Source: Paenibacillus sp.
GTDB taxonomy: Bacteria > Bacillota > Bacilli > Paenibacillales > Paenibacillaceae
Reading direction: 5' to 3'
Assembly: GCA_023512345.1 (NCBI GenBank)
Contig: JAILZT010000005.1
Span: 62,001-126,000, forward strand
Length of the DNA stretch: 64,000 nucleotides
Made by a program: the position numbers and the translations under genes. The notes below the pieces were generated by a model. The model was not told the origin of the DNA and searched no databases. It worked only from the letters and a program-made list of their open reading frames with translations. The first letter of the stretch is position 1, and each line of letters begins with the position of its first letter. Shown here one piece after another: positions 37,464 through 46,100 of the stretch.

Positions 37464-38463
37464 ATACTCAGCCTTCTTTTTAATTCTGGTGGTCATCGTA
37501 TCACTTCTTCAAGGCTGCCAGTCCAATTCTTCTGTGATGAACATGAACACCGCACCGCAGACGTCTTTCACGCCCGTTCCAGCCAAGGATAATGTTCAGC
37601 AGATACCTTCCGCACAGAAGAATGAAGTCTCCCGAACGTTTGGTATTATTTATCCGATGGTGAATCCCACCTACGAGGTTATTACTCAGAACGCTGAGGA
37701 AACAGCAAATCAACATAATATTAAATTAATGGTTCAAGCCCCTGACGAAGCTAACTTGGAACAGCAAATCCGGATCATGGAAACGATGATCAAGCAAAAG
37801 CTGGATGGCATCGCCATAGATCCCGTAGATGAAAAAGCGCTCATTCCGGTCATCAATAAAGCTATCGCTAACGGGATCCCCGTCGTCTGCTTCGAATCCG
37901 ATTCTCCTGGAAGCAACCGGATTAGCTTCATAGGAGCAGACAATTATGAGACAGGTAAAACCATGGGCAAAGCAGTTAGTAGACTGCTAAATGGTCGAGG
38001 GATGATTCTGGTTGAAGCAGGCATGTCCCAAATGTATGGACTCCGTCAACGGCTAAACGGGCTGCTTGATTATCTAAAGACGGAGACAACCATTGATGTA
38101 TTGGAGGTTCGTTTTAACGAGGGCAGCGAGACCCGTGCGACTGCGGAACTAGAGCAAATGATAGAAGCCCATCCCCACTTCAACGCTTTTATCGGGCTGG
38201 ACTTTGTTTCTGGTTCCACCTCCACCCTTATATGGAAAGCCAAAGGTTTGAAACGGTATGCACTGACACTGGGCATGACACCAACGGTAAAAGAAGCGCT
38301 CCGAAACGGCCAACTGACCTCAGTAATCTCACAGAATGAAGATCATTGGGGCGAAAGTATTATCTACACGTTGCTGCAGGCAAGCATGGGGGACAAAGTA
38401 CCTGAGTTTGTGGATTCAGGGATTACGGAAATAGTATCGGAGTATGAGGATGAGAGGACCTGA
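37444..38463 (+). CDS. Orphan PBP1-type sugar-binding lipoprotein, probable co-sensor
   Basis: A 339-residue lipoprotein. The signal peptide SAFFLILVVIVSLLQGC has lipobox LLQGC. The mature part is a ribose-binding-protein-like fold: FGIIYPMVNPTYEVI, KLDGIAIDPVDEKAL, NGIPVVCFESDSP, FIGADNYETGKTMG, FNAFIGLDFVSGS. It has no permease or ATPase next to it and is the last gene of a kinase-regulator-lipoprotein unit, overlapping the regulator gene by 20 bp. In Clostridium the XylFII-LytS-YesN set has this composition: the binding protein passes the sugar signal to the kinase. A similar role is inferred here. ATG at 37444 follows GGGAGGAAAAGCT. Confidence 0.85.
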   Translation: MNARKRKYSAFFLILVVIVSLLQGCQSNSSVMNMNTAPQTSFTPVPAKDNVQQIPSAQKNEVSRTFGIIYPMVNPTYEVITQNAEETANQHNIKLMVQAPDEANLEQQIRIMETMIKQKLDGIAIDPVDEKALIPVINKAIANGIPVVCFESDSPGSNRISFIGADNYETGKTMGKAVSRLLNGRGMILVEAGMSQMYGLRQRLNGLLDYLKTETTIDVLEVRFNEGSETRATAELEQMIEAHPHFNAFIGLDFVSGSTSTLIWKAKGLKRYALTLGMTPTVKEALRNGQLTSVISQNEDHWGESIIYTLLQASMGDKVPEFVDSGITEIVSEYEDERT

Positions 38464-38638
38464 AATAGGGTCATTTGCAAAAACGCCTTAAAAAATCAGT
38501 TGTGTGGACCTTTCTTTCTGACCAATAAGACTTTTTTTCACTTTATACTTACATTAGCGGAAAATCATCCGATATAGTTAATAGGTCTCATATAATAAAT
38601 ATATATCCGGGATCTTTTAACTGATAAGGAGTGAAATC

Positions 38639-38863
38639 ATGCTAAAAGAACTAAAATTAGGGCTTACAAAGAAACAAGTAGTAAGCGTTCATACAAAAGA
38701 TGGGGAAATAGTAATGGGGATTCCAGAGGACAGTTCTATGGATACTAAAATTAAGTTAAGGGATGGGCTTGCTGTTAGATATATACCATACGACGACATT
38801 GTGCATGTTATGAGAATAATCCCTTTTCCAAAATATAAAAGTAAACAAAATATTGCAAAATAA
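38639..38863 (+). CDS. Small hypothetical protein, YolD-like C-terminal fold possible
   Basis: A 74-residue protein not firmly recognised. GATAAGGAGTGAAATC precedes the ATG and a terminator follows directly, so it is likely a real monocistronic gene. The central VVSVHTKDGEIVMGIPE and the YIPYDDIVHVMRII segment look like a small beta-barrel resembling the second half of YolD-like proteins (compare PFMDIMRVDY in the 56.5 kb gene). C-terminus is basic. Function unknown. Confidence 0.65.
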   Translation: MLKELKLGLTKKQVVSVHTKDGEIVMGIPEDSSMDTKIKLRDGLAVRYIPYDDIVHVMRIIPFPKYKSKQNIAK

Positions 38864-38865
38864 AA

Positions 38866-38910
38866 GAAGGACCTGATAGCGCAATGCTACAGGTCCTTCC
38901 TTACGTTTTT
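38866..38910. terminator. Terminator between small gene and methyltransferase gene
   Basis: GAAGGACCTG(A)TAGC and GCTACAGGTCCTTC form a 14-bp stem with one bulge. TTACGTTTTT follows on the plus strand. It serves two convergent genes. Confidence 0.8.
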
Positions 38911-38921
38911 ATGTCAACCGG

Positions 38922-39719
38922 TTATCGATTATCATTCTTTTTCTGGGCGATATATAGATTGTGAAGGCTGGTCCCCAAGTTATCCAATTTCCGATTGGTA
39001 AGAAACATAAACTCCAACCACGCCTCGAATTGCTCTGCAGACATCTTATTCACAACTTGGTTCATGATTGCGCTGACCCCGTCTGTAGCGGCATGTTCTT
39101 TTAGGATAATAGGGAATTGGGCCATGAACTGTTCTATTTCCTGTGGGCTAAGGGTGACGAAACAGCCATTGTTCAATCCCCCCTCTGAGCTAAATACATG
39201 AGCTGGAGGCTGTTTGGTTAGTACCGCGGGATTCCTTGTTATTTCATACAGATAGGCGCCCGCCCGATTGACGTAAGCAACAGCGAGCAGTCCACCCTTC
39301 TTAAGTACCCGCAAACATTCATCCATACAAGCAGTTCGACTTGCGTCATCCTTCAAATGATACAAGGGACCCATACAAAACACTGCATCGAAGGACTCAT
39401 CTTGAAACATGGATAGATCCCGGGCGTCTCCCAAAACTGCAGATAAACGGTCTTCCAAATGCGGTTGGGCTGCTTTGTTACGTATCGATTCCACATGTCT
39501 CGGAGTTAGGTCCAAACCAACTACAGAATGACCAAGCTCCGCGTAATAGCAGGAGTACCTTCCAGTGCCTGCGCCAGCATCCAGAATCCGACTGCCAGGT
39601 GCAAGGTAAGGCTCCAGGAGCTTCAGTGTAACCAGAAATTCGGTGCGGTGATAATTGTCTCGATCTAATCGACTGTCCTCATCATAATGGTTATAGAAAT
39701 CAATAATGGTGGTAAGCAC
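38922..39719 (-). CDS. Class I SAM-dependent methyltransferase
   Basis: A 265-residue methyltransferase. SAM motif I is RILDAGAGTGRYSCYYAELG (about residue 41), acidic motif II VVGLDLTPRHVE, then GDARDLSMF and FDAVFCMGPLYHL. The type is UbiE/Methyltransf_11. GTG at 39719 has AGGAGG six bases upstream; the ATG at 39734 sits within that site's 5' side and is less likely. The substrate is not inferable. A second, unrelated methyltransferase lies 0.7 kb further. Confidence 0.85.
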   Translation of the reverse strand: MLTTIIDFYNHYDEDSRLDRDNYHRTEFLVTLKLLEPYLAPGSRILDAGAGTGRYSCYYAELGHSVVGLDLTPRHVESIRNKAAQPHLEDRLSAVLGDARDLSMFQDESFDAVFCMGPLYHLKDDASRTACMDECLRVLKKGGLLAVAYVNRAGAYLYEITRNPAVLTKQPPAHVFSSEGGLNNGCFVTLSPQEIEQFMAQFPIILKEHAATDGVSAIMNQVVNKMSAEQFEAWLEFMFLTNRKLDNLGTSLHNLYIAQKKNDNR

Positions 39720-39864
39720 AGAATCCCTCCTCATTTGAAAAATTATACATTATTGCAGTATATTGTTCTGTTCAACAAATCACAGTTTCTTCCTTATACA
39801 GAACATATGAATATGTATCTCTTTTATCTATCGATATAAATGTTCCACATTCTGCAGGCAGTCT

Positions 39865-39898
39865 GAATAGGCTGCCGATTTCATTCGGCAGCCTATTC
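39865..39898. terminator. Perfect 14-bp hairpin downstream of small gene
   Basis: GAATAGGCTGCCGA and TCGGCAGCCTATTC pair perfectly around TTTCAT. No T-run on either side. It lies 14 bp downstream of the 42-residue minus-strand gene and probably ends its transcript. Confidence 0.6.
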
Positions 39899-39911
39899 GA
39901 CTGGAGATAGG

Positions 39912-40040
39912 TTAAGACGTAGTATGTTCCGCATCGTACTCGCTGGATAGCTCTTTCAGCGACTTGATTTCACCGTGGGGATGCTGATCCTGCTTACGCG
40001 ACTTCCACTCAGCTTCTTTTCTGCGCTTCTGCTGGCTCAC
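39912..40040 (-). CDS. 42-residue conserved-looking small protein
   Basis: A short gene with an excellent ribosome site (AAAGGAGG, eight bases before GTG at 40040) and a hairpin after the stop. The product begins MSQQKRRKEAEWKSRKQDQH and ends EYDAEHTTS. It is very hydrophilic and charged, basic at the front, acidic at the end, with a PHGEIKSLKELSSEYD core that reminds me of short Bacillaceae proteins of the DUF6254 type; this is recall, not a search. No membrane segment. Function unknown. Confidence 0.7.
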   Translation of the reverse strand: MSQQKRRKEAEWKSRKQDQHPHGEIKSLKELSSEYDAEHTTS

Positions 40041-40136
40041 TCGGGTAGCCTCCTTTGGAAATGCATCATGTATACTACAGCATTAGAATGCTAAATATTA
40101 CAGTTATTCATACATGCTCGTTTGCTTTCTACTTAT

Positions 40137-40346
40137 TTAATCTGACTCATCTGTTATATTATCAAATACATTTTCTTGTGGGACGTTTGTAAGATCCAGC
40201 TTTTTCTTTACCTGATCTTCAATATTCCCATACCAAGCCTCGAAGGAATTATCCAACTGCTTCTCTCGATTACGATCCTCATTTACATCGGAATCCACTT
40301 CGATTTCATCACCTTTTACCCCATAGTCATCTTTAGGTGGGACCAT
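40137..40346 (-). CDS. Acidic small hypothetical protein
   Basis: A 69-residue protein, strongly acidic (VKGDEIEVDSDVNEDRN), with a likely amphipathic helix FEAWYGNIEDQVKKKLDL in the centre. ATG at 40346 is 12 bases after AAAGGAG; a TTG at 40358 directly abuts that site. Not recognised. It lies downstream of the methyltransferase gene at 40.4 kb on the same strand and could be co-transcribed. Confidence 0.55.
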   Translation of the reverse strand: MVPPKDDYGVKGDEIEVDSDVNEDRNREKQLDNSFEAWYGNIEDQVKKKLDLTNVPQENVFDNITDESD

Positions 40347-40423
40347 AGTTTTCTTCAACTCCTTTATATCCAGATCGAATTAAAATCCCCTGTGAAAATC
40401 AACTTTATGCGTAGCTAATTTCA

Positions 40424-41200
40424 CTACAATTTTTTTCTCGCAGTTACTATGGGCTGGTAATACCCTGATTCTGATGGCATACTCCACTCAATATCCGTGA
40501 AACCAACCGCACTTAAAATATGACTAAATTCATCTCGTAACAAAGCTCGATATCTTGTTTTGTTATGCTTTGTTATCCATTGACCATTAATTTCTTGGAT
40601 TATAAAATGGTTTGTCTGATAGGTTTTCGCGTCATCTGCCCAATCCCAAACCTGAAAAACAATACGCTTACCATTATCCAAAACTCGTGGTTCTGTAGCT
40701 TTCGGCTTCTCTTTTACCAGTTCGTCGTAATCCCTCATTGTTATAAGACAAACACCGTCATTGTTAACTTTTGCATACATATTGCGTACAGCAAGATATA
40801 AATCTTCATCCGTCAAAAGGTGCGGGACTGCATTATCTGCGGAAAGAACGACATCAAAAACCCCAGAAAGCTCTGTTTCTAACAAACGTAAATCAGCTAC
40901 CCCAAAGTTTATTTCAACCCCGAAAGATACCGCCTCTTCTGTTGCTCTTTGTATGGATACTGGACTTAAATCAGTACCAGTTACTTTAAAACCATGTTTA
41001 GCCAACCCTATTGCTTGTGTGCCGATACCGCAGGAACAGTCTAAAAGTGAGGCGCCTTCGCTGCTCGGACTCGCGAGTTTGGAATGAATGATTTTACTTA
41101 AAATCTCACCTTGCCAAGAAATAGCATGATTCCAATTAACGAAAATAAGATGGTAAGCTTCAGCCAGATCATCATAAAAATCTAAAACGGACTCCTCCAT
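40424..41200 (-). CDS. Class I SAM-dependent methyltransferase (glycine/sarcosine N-methyltransferase-like)
   Basis: A 258-residue methyltransferase. Motif I is SLLDCSCGIGTQAIGLAKHG (about 52-71), motif II VTGTDLSPVSIQRA, then FDVVLSADNAVPHLL and the aromatic VFQVWDWADD. The N-terminus FYDDLAEAYHLIFVNWNHAI resembles glycine N-methyltransferase-like proteins, but substrate is not certain. ATG at 41200 has AGGAGG seven bases upstream. Transcribed on the minus strand after a small membrane-protein gene. Confidence 0.85.
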   Translation of the reverse strand: MEESVLDFYDDLAEAYHLIFVNWNHAISWQGEILSKIIHSKLASPSSEGASLLDCSCGIGTQAIGLAKHGFKVTGTDLSPVSIQRATEEAVSFGVEINFGVADLRLLETELSGVFDVVLSADNAVPHLLTDEDLYLAVRNMYAKVNNDGVCLITMRDYDELVKEKPKATEPRVLDNGKRIVFQVWDWADDAKTYQTNHFIIQEINGQWITKHNKTRYRALLRDEFSHILSAVGFTDIEWSMPSESGYYQPIVTARKKL

Positions 41201-41288
41201 TTACACACCTCCTATTGAGTGTTGGCAATCTTCCATGGTAATTTCGACAGTTCTGAATCAATCCCTTCCTTTTTGTTTCTTATGTATC

Positions 41289-41318
41289 GAAAAAACCAGC
41301 CCCTCAATGGACTGGTTT
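41289..41318 (-). terminator. Terminator after the 59-residue membrane protein gene
   Basis: On the minus strand AACCAGTCC pairs with GGGCTGGTT around a short loop, then TTTTTTCG. Confidence 0.7.
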
Positions 41319-41347
41319 GATGGAGTTGAAACACGCTACCTAGATAA

Positions 41348-41527
41348 CTATTTGTTTTGATTTCGGTTCCATGAACTGATATATGAGAAGGCGGTTATCC
41401 AGAAGATACATCCGAGTAATATATGGATACCACTATCAGCAATATTAATTCCACCACCACTCAAAAAAACGCCTGAAAAAAAGCCAAGTACAATAGAAAT
41501 TAATACTTCTAACAGTCTCCTTTTCAT
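41348..41527 (-). CDS. Small two-helix membrane protein
   Basis: A 59-residue protein starting MKRRLLEVLISIVLGFFSGV. A positively charged N-terminus precedes helix 1 (about 5-24), then a GGGINIADSG turn and helix 2 (about 34-50), ending in a polar NRNQNK tail. GAGGGGGCAGTT precedes the ATG and a terminator follows the stop, supporting a real single gene. Not recognised. It could be a small stress or toxin-like membrane peptide, but no antitoxin partner is visible. Confidence 0.6.
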   Translation of the reverse strand: MKRRLLEVLISIVLGFFSGVFLSGGGINIADSGIHILLGCIFWITAFSYISSWNRNQNK

Positions 41528-41622
41528 AACTGCCCCCTCAAATAAGTTTTACTAATATCCTCGTTTGTTTATATATCAACAACTATGGCATATATACAAA
41601 CAACAATATTAAATAAAACAGC

Positions 41623-42993
41623 CTAAAGAAATGATAATCGTCTCCCAATTTGACGGATGTGGTTGACATCAGACCACAGGATAAAATAATTATAGAATGT
41701 TTCCCCAATTTGAACAGGACGGGGGTATCTCACGATAAGGGCGGCCTGCTTATTCATCTCCGCTGGTTGGTCGGCCGATGGAAAAATGAAGCACGCCTCT
41801 TGGTTTTGAATCCTTACCCTAGTAATCCGAGGAGAAGAGCCGTAAGGCATCAATGGATGAAAAGCTTCAGAGTGGCATACATCGGCAATCCGGTTGCCCG
41901 CTGAAATAGCGGATACTTGAAAAAAACCCCCTGGACCTTCATACCGCTCCTCGCTGACAGGACGCCAGTCTGCTGGATACGGAAAGGAAACCCGATACAC
42001 TGTGCTGGTGAAAATGTTTTCTCGAACTCTGACACGAGGAGACCACTGAAGAGCGTTAACCCGGCCACCACTCAAAACCATCATGGGTTTCGGTTCCCTG
42101 ATATCAACAATCCAGATTTGATTTGCGCTTTCTACACCTGAGCATCCTGATAAATATGCGATTTTCCCTCCGTCCGGTGACCAGCTGACTGGAGTGGCGA
42201 AACAGTCGGATACTGCCAATGTTCTTTGATTCTGACCGGTTCGGCTGTCAATTTGGATAAGTGAATAGTATTTCGATTCCTTAAAGTCAGTTGCACTGTA
42301 CGCGATGCTTTTGGAGTCCGGGGACCATGTCGGAAAATAGTTTTTGGCTAGCGGTCCGCCTTCGAGCCTGTAGATGGTGCCGCTAGCTAGGTCTACCGTC
42401 GAAATGATTGAGATGCTGGCACCGGGGAACGTATATAGTGCGAAGGTTCCGTCCGGGGATAGTCGAACATTATGGAGCGGCCCTTCTGTATTCCGAGTGA
42501 CTTGTCTCCGGTCTGTGCCATCAGTTCGGATGCGGAAGAGCTGGGTGTTACCGTTGGAATCCGGAGCCGCGAACAGAAGCTCCATACCGGAAGGAAACCA
42601 TTGTACATCGCTGGCGCCAGGTTCCGGAATGGAATAGCTTACATGTGAGAAAGTATCATAGATGAACATTCGTCCGTTTTTGACATAGGCGAGAAATTGG
42701 CTATCGGGGGACCAGTCCAGCAGCGTGTAGGCTTCAATTTGGTCGATCCGGGCAACGGTTAGCGTGACGGTATCTATCAGGTGGACCACGTTATCAACGC
42801 CGATAAAAGCGATTCTTCTGCCATCCGGAGACCAATAGGGTACGGAAAACTCTGCACCAAGCCCCTTAGTAAGTTGAAAATTAAAACCATCCAGCGGTCG
42901 GTACAGCCAAATGTCGAACGTTCCGCTTCGGTCCGACGTGTAGGCGATCCATCCTTGAACGAGATCATGTGATACTGCTTGCACGGTCAACAT
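41623..42993 (-). CDS. TolB/WD40-like beta-propeller protein with C-terminal extension
   Basis: A 456-residue protein with about six PD40/TolB-type blades in residues 10-320. Repeats end in WSPDGRRIAF, WSPDSQFLAY, LSPDGTFALY, WSPDSKSIAY and WSPDGGKIAYLSG. Residues 330-456 form a separate mixed alpha/beta domain (VSFPYPADWRPVSEERYEGPGGF), like small PsbP- or lipoprotein-type domains. No signal peptide is present, unlike most TolB-like proteins, so it is probably cytoplasmic or exported by another route. Start is ambiguous: ATG at 42993, TTG at 42990 or GTG at 42984 all follow AGGAGAGG. Function unknown. Confidence 0.75.
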   Translation of the reverse strand: MLTVQAVSHDLVQGWIAYTSDRSGTFDIWLYRPLDGFNFQLTKGLGAEFSVPYWSPDGRRIAFIGVDNVVHLIDTVTLTVARIDQIEAYTLLDWSPDSQFLAYVKNGRMFIYDTFSHVSYSIPEPGASDVQWFPSGMELLFAAPDSNGNTQLFRIRTDGTDRRQVTRNTEGPLHNVRLSPDGTFALYTFPGASISIISTVDLASGTIYRLEGGPLAKNYFPTWSPDSKSIAYSATDFKESKYYSLIQIDSRTGQNQRTLAVSDCFATPVSWSPDGGKIAYLSGCSGVESANQIWIVDIREPKPMMVLSGGRVNALQWSPRVRVRENIFTSTVYRVSFPYPADWRPVSEERYEGPGGFFQVSAISAGNRIADVCHSEAFHPLMPYGSSPRITRVRIQNQEACFIFPSADQPAEMNKQAALIVRYPRPVQIGETFYNYFILWSDVNHIRQIGRRLSFL

Positions 42994-43100
42994 CCTCTCC
43001 TGAATATCTTATACTTCAGATGTATTCAGTTAAGGGTAGTTAGGCTACAGTCTAGGAGGGTCAGTTTAAACTCTTCTTCATTTTCCAATCTCAAAAACAT

Positions 43101-43135
43101 AAAATGGCCACCCAATATTGTTGGGGGGCCATTTT
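43101..43135 (-). terminator. Terminator of the giant GH43/SLH gene
   Basis: AAAATGGCC/GGCCATTTT with inner CCCAA/TTGGG pairing. On the minus strand ATGTTTTTGAG follows. Confidence 0.8.
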
Positions 43136-43170
43136 GTTTATAGGTTTACCAAGTCACTATATTTACTAAC

Positions 43171-46100
43171 TCATTGAAGAAAGTCTAAAGTCTTCAATGC
43201 GCGCATCAAGGTAACCGTGGCTTCAGCACGTGTAGCATAAGACATCGGAGCGAAGGTATCCGAGCTTACACCCCTCATAACACCTGTGCTTAATAGATCC
43301 GTAATCGACTCCGTGGCCCATGACGGCAGAGTAGCAAGATCCTCGTAAATGGTCATGTCGACTGTATTAGTATCCACTGCACCTGATGGATTCGCAAAGA
43401 CAATAGCTCTTTGAATCATGACTGCCATCTCTAAGCGGGTAATGCTTTGACCAGGAGCGAATTGTCCTTCCCCCACTCCAGTTACAATCCCCGCCTTTAC
43501 TGCCGCTCCCACTGCCGAAGCATACCAGGCTTTGGAGTCAACATCTGAGAACTTACCTGACTCCTCGTTCCCGTTTAAACCCAATCCACGAACTAGCAGT
43601 GCCACAAATTCAGCTCTTGAAATCTGCCGATTGGGATCAAACAGTTCTGCAGTTGTTCCGTTTACGATGAGCTTCGAAGCCATATTTTCCACATCGGCTT
43701 TTGCCCAATGGCCGTCCATATCCGTGAACTGCTTTCGATATTCAATAACCATATAGATGCTATTGCCCGGACGCTTAATCAGAACGGCTGATTTACCATC
43801 TACGGTAGTAACTTGTGCAGGTACGAATTGAAATCCGCCTCTTTCTGGATCGTACATCACGGCCGTGCTTTTTGCTGGATCGACAATGTTAGGCATATGG
43901 AGGACACGGGTAATGTAGGTACTTCCGAAATCCTTCACCTCCATCTTATTTGCACCAGCGGTGAGATTCACTTTAAATTCCGTCGCACCTCCGGGTACTA
44001 ACACTGCCCCCATGCCCTTAGCTTTGGCAGCAGCTGCATCCATTATCTCTACACTAGCCGGTCCAATGGTTATTTGAACCTTCAGCTCTCCTTGTGATAC
44101 GCCGAACTTAGCTGCCGCATCCGTAAGGGGTAGAGTACCTATTGGCAGTGAATAGGACGCGTTATCCGTTATAAAGGTTACAGTCAATCCGGTTGTAGAA
44201 TTCAAGGCTGTGGCAGGCAACTCGAGTACAGTGGGACCTTGAATTCCATTCGCTTGGATAATGACGACTGGCTTCACTCCACCCTGAGCAGAACCTGCTG
44301 CATTTTGAATTGCTGTAATTAGACCAGAGTTGTTGACGGTTATCTTGGTTGTCGTTCTTCCGTCCTCCGTTTTTTCTCTCTCTATGACAAGCTGACCCTT
44401 AGATAGGGTTGAAACGCCCGGCGTACCCGTTGGAGTAGGGCTCGGCACGAGGATAGCCGAAGATCCACCCACTGGAGTCGGAATTGGAGAAGGAGTTGCC
44501 GACGGAGTTGCCGACGGAGTTGCCGATGATGTTGGCGCAGGCGTTGGTGAAGTGACTTCACCAGCTTCCACGATCACGGTTGCAACCGCAAGAAATCCGC
44601 CATCAACCGTAACTGCACTAATTAATGCAACGCCTTTCTTCACACCTATTACTTTGCCATCCCCATTTACAGTAGCAATTCCAGTGTCGCTGCTGGTCCA
44701 GATTATTGCCGTATTTGCAGCATTCACCGGGAGAACCGTAGTTTGGATTAATTCGCTGTTCCCTTCTTTAATCGTGATCTCATTCTGTTCCAGCGAGATA
44801 CCAGTGACGTGCACTCCTACATCAGGAATTTCCACTTTCGGCACCGCACTAGCCAACCGATCATATTCCTGCTGGGTTACCGGAAGCACTGTGCCATGAC
44901 GCGGACGAGAGGGGAGCTGATAATCAGCTGAAATCGTCCATTCACCGGAATCTAAATTGGTTGTCTCAAAAGGCACATAACCTCTTCCACCAAACTCATC
45001 GATAAACATATACCATTTGTCTTCATCATTTGCTTTAAATACAGTTGGCCCTTCACCCCGGCTGATCATTCCTTTGCCAATCCCTTCTTTAATTAACGAG
45101 AACTCGGAATGAGTAACTGAACTGCCAGATTCCTGAAAAATAAATTTTCCATTAGGCGTTGAAGAATCCGTATTTCTTTCATCTTTGGTGAACCGATATA
45201 TTTTCCCATCATGTTCAAGCATTGTTGTATCAATAATTGAATACCCGTAATCCATGTATACCACGGGATCCGAAAAGGTGTAGAAATCTCTCGTGGTTAC
45301 ATACATCATTTTTTGATATGCACTACCCGTACGTGTGGCATCTGCATACATTTTAGAGGCCCAGAATACAACATAATTTCCGGATTCCTTGTCATAGAAC
45401 GCCTCTGGAGCCCATGTATTCCCGGCCTCTGGAGGAGATACCTCAACCATGCGCTGGTTGGACCAATGGATCATATCTGTTGATTCCCACACCATGATTG
45501 AACGGCTGCCGTTTGTCTGAGCGCGTGTCCAGTCGCCGCTGCCATACATTTTCAAGTCTGTGGCTATAAGATAAAATTTATCTCCTTCAGGAGAACGGAT
45601 AATATACGGGTCTCGAAGGCCCATTTCACCCAATCCCGATGTTAAGGCAGGTTCTCCGCCATTTAATTCCTGCCAATGCAGTGGATCATTCCCCTCGCTC
45701 AGAGCAAAGTAAATCTGTTCGCCGTTTGCATACCCCTCTCCGGTAAAATAGGTAAATGCGTAACCTTTATAATCTTGTGTAACTGGCTTTTCTTTGACTA
45801 TTGCCCTGAATCCTTTGGTAAGAACTGCATCATTCAAACGGAGAGTTGCAGTCAGATTTACTGTTTGCTCTCCGCTTCCGTTACCTGGACGGTTCACTAT
45901 ACCTAACGGAGTAATTAAGGCAGGATTCTCCGAACTCCATGTGATGATTGTGCCGTTCTTTCCGGCTGTAGGCAGTGTCAGATTCCCTCTAACATCTGCA
46001 ATATTCCGGACAATTAATGCCTCTGCGTCCTCTAGTAACGCCTCCTTATCACTTGGTAAATGAACAACGTTAAAAGTAAATATCTTATTGACCGTGTCGA

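Noticed and set aside
38639-41527. Cluster of small genes and methyltransferases as a defence or toxin-antitoxin island
   Set aside because: No nuclease, helicase, reverse transcriptase or recognisable antitoxin; the methyltransferases lack DNA-specificity motifs and resemble small-molecule enzymes.
44460-44560. Short repeats in the giant gene as a CRISPR or VNTR locus
   Set aside because: They encode the in-frame SATP/PTP linker of the protein; no spacers and no Cas genes.
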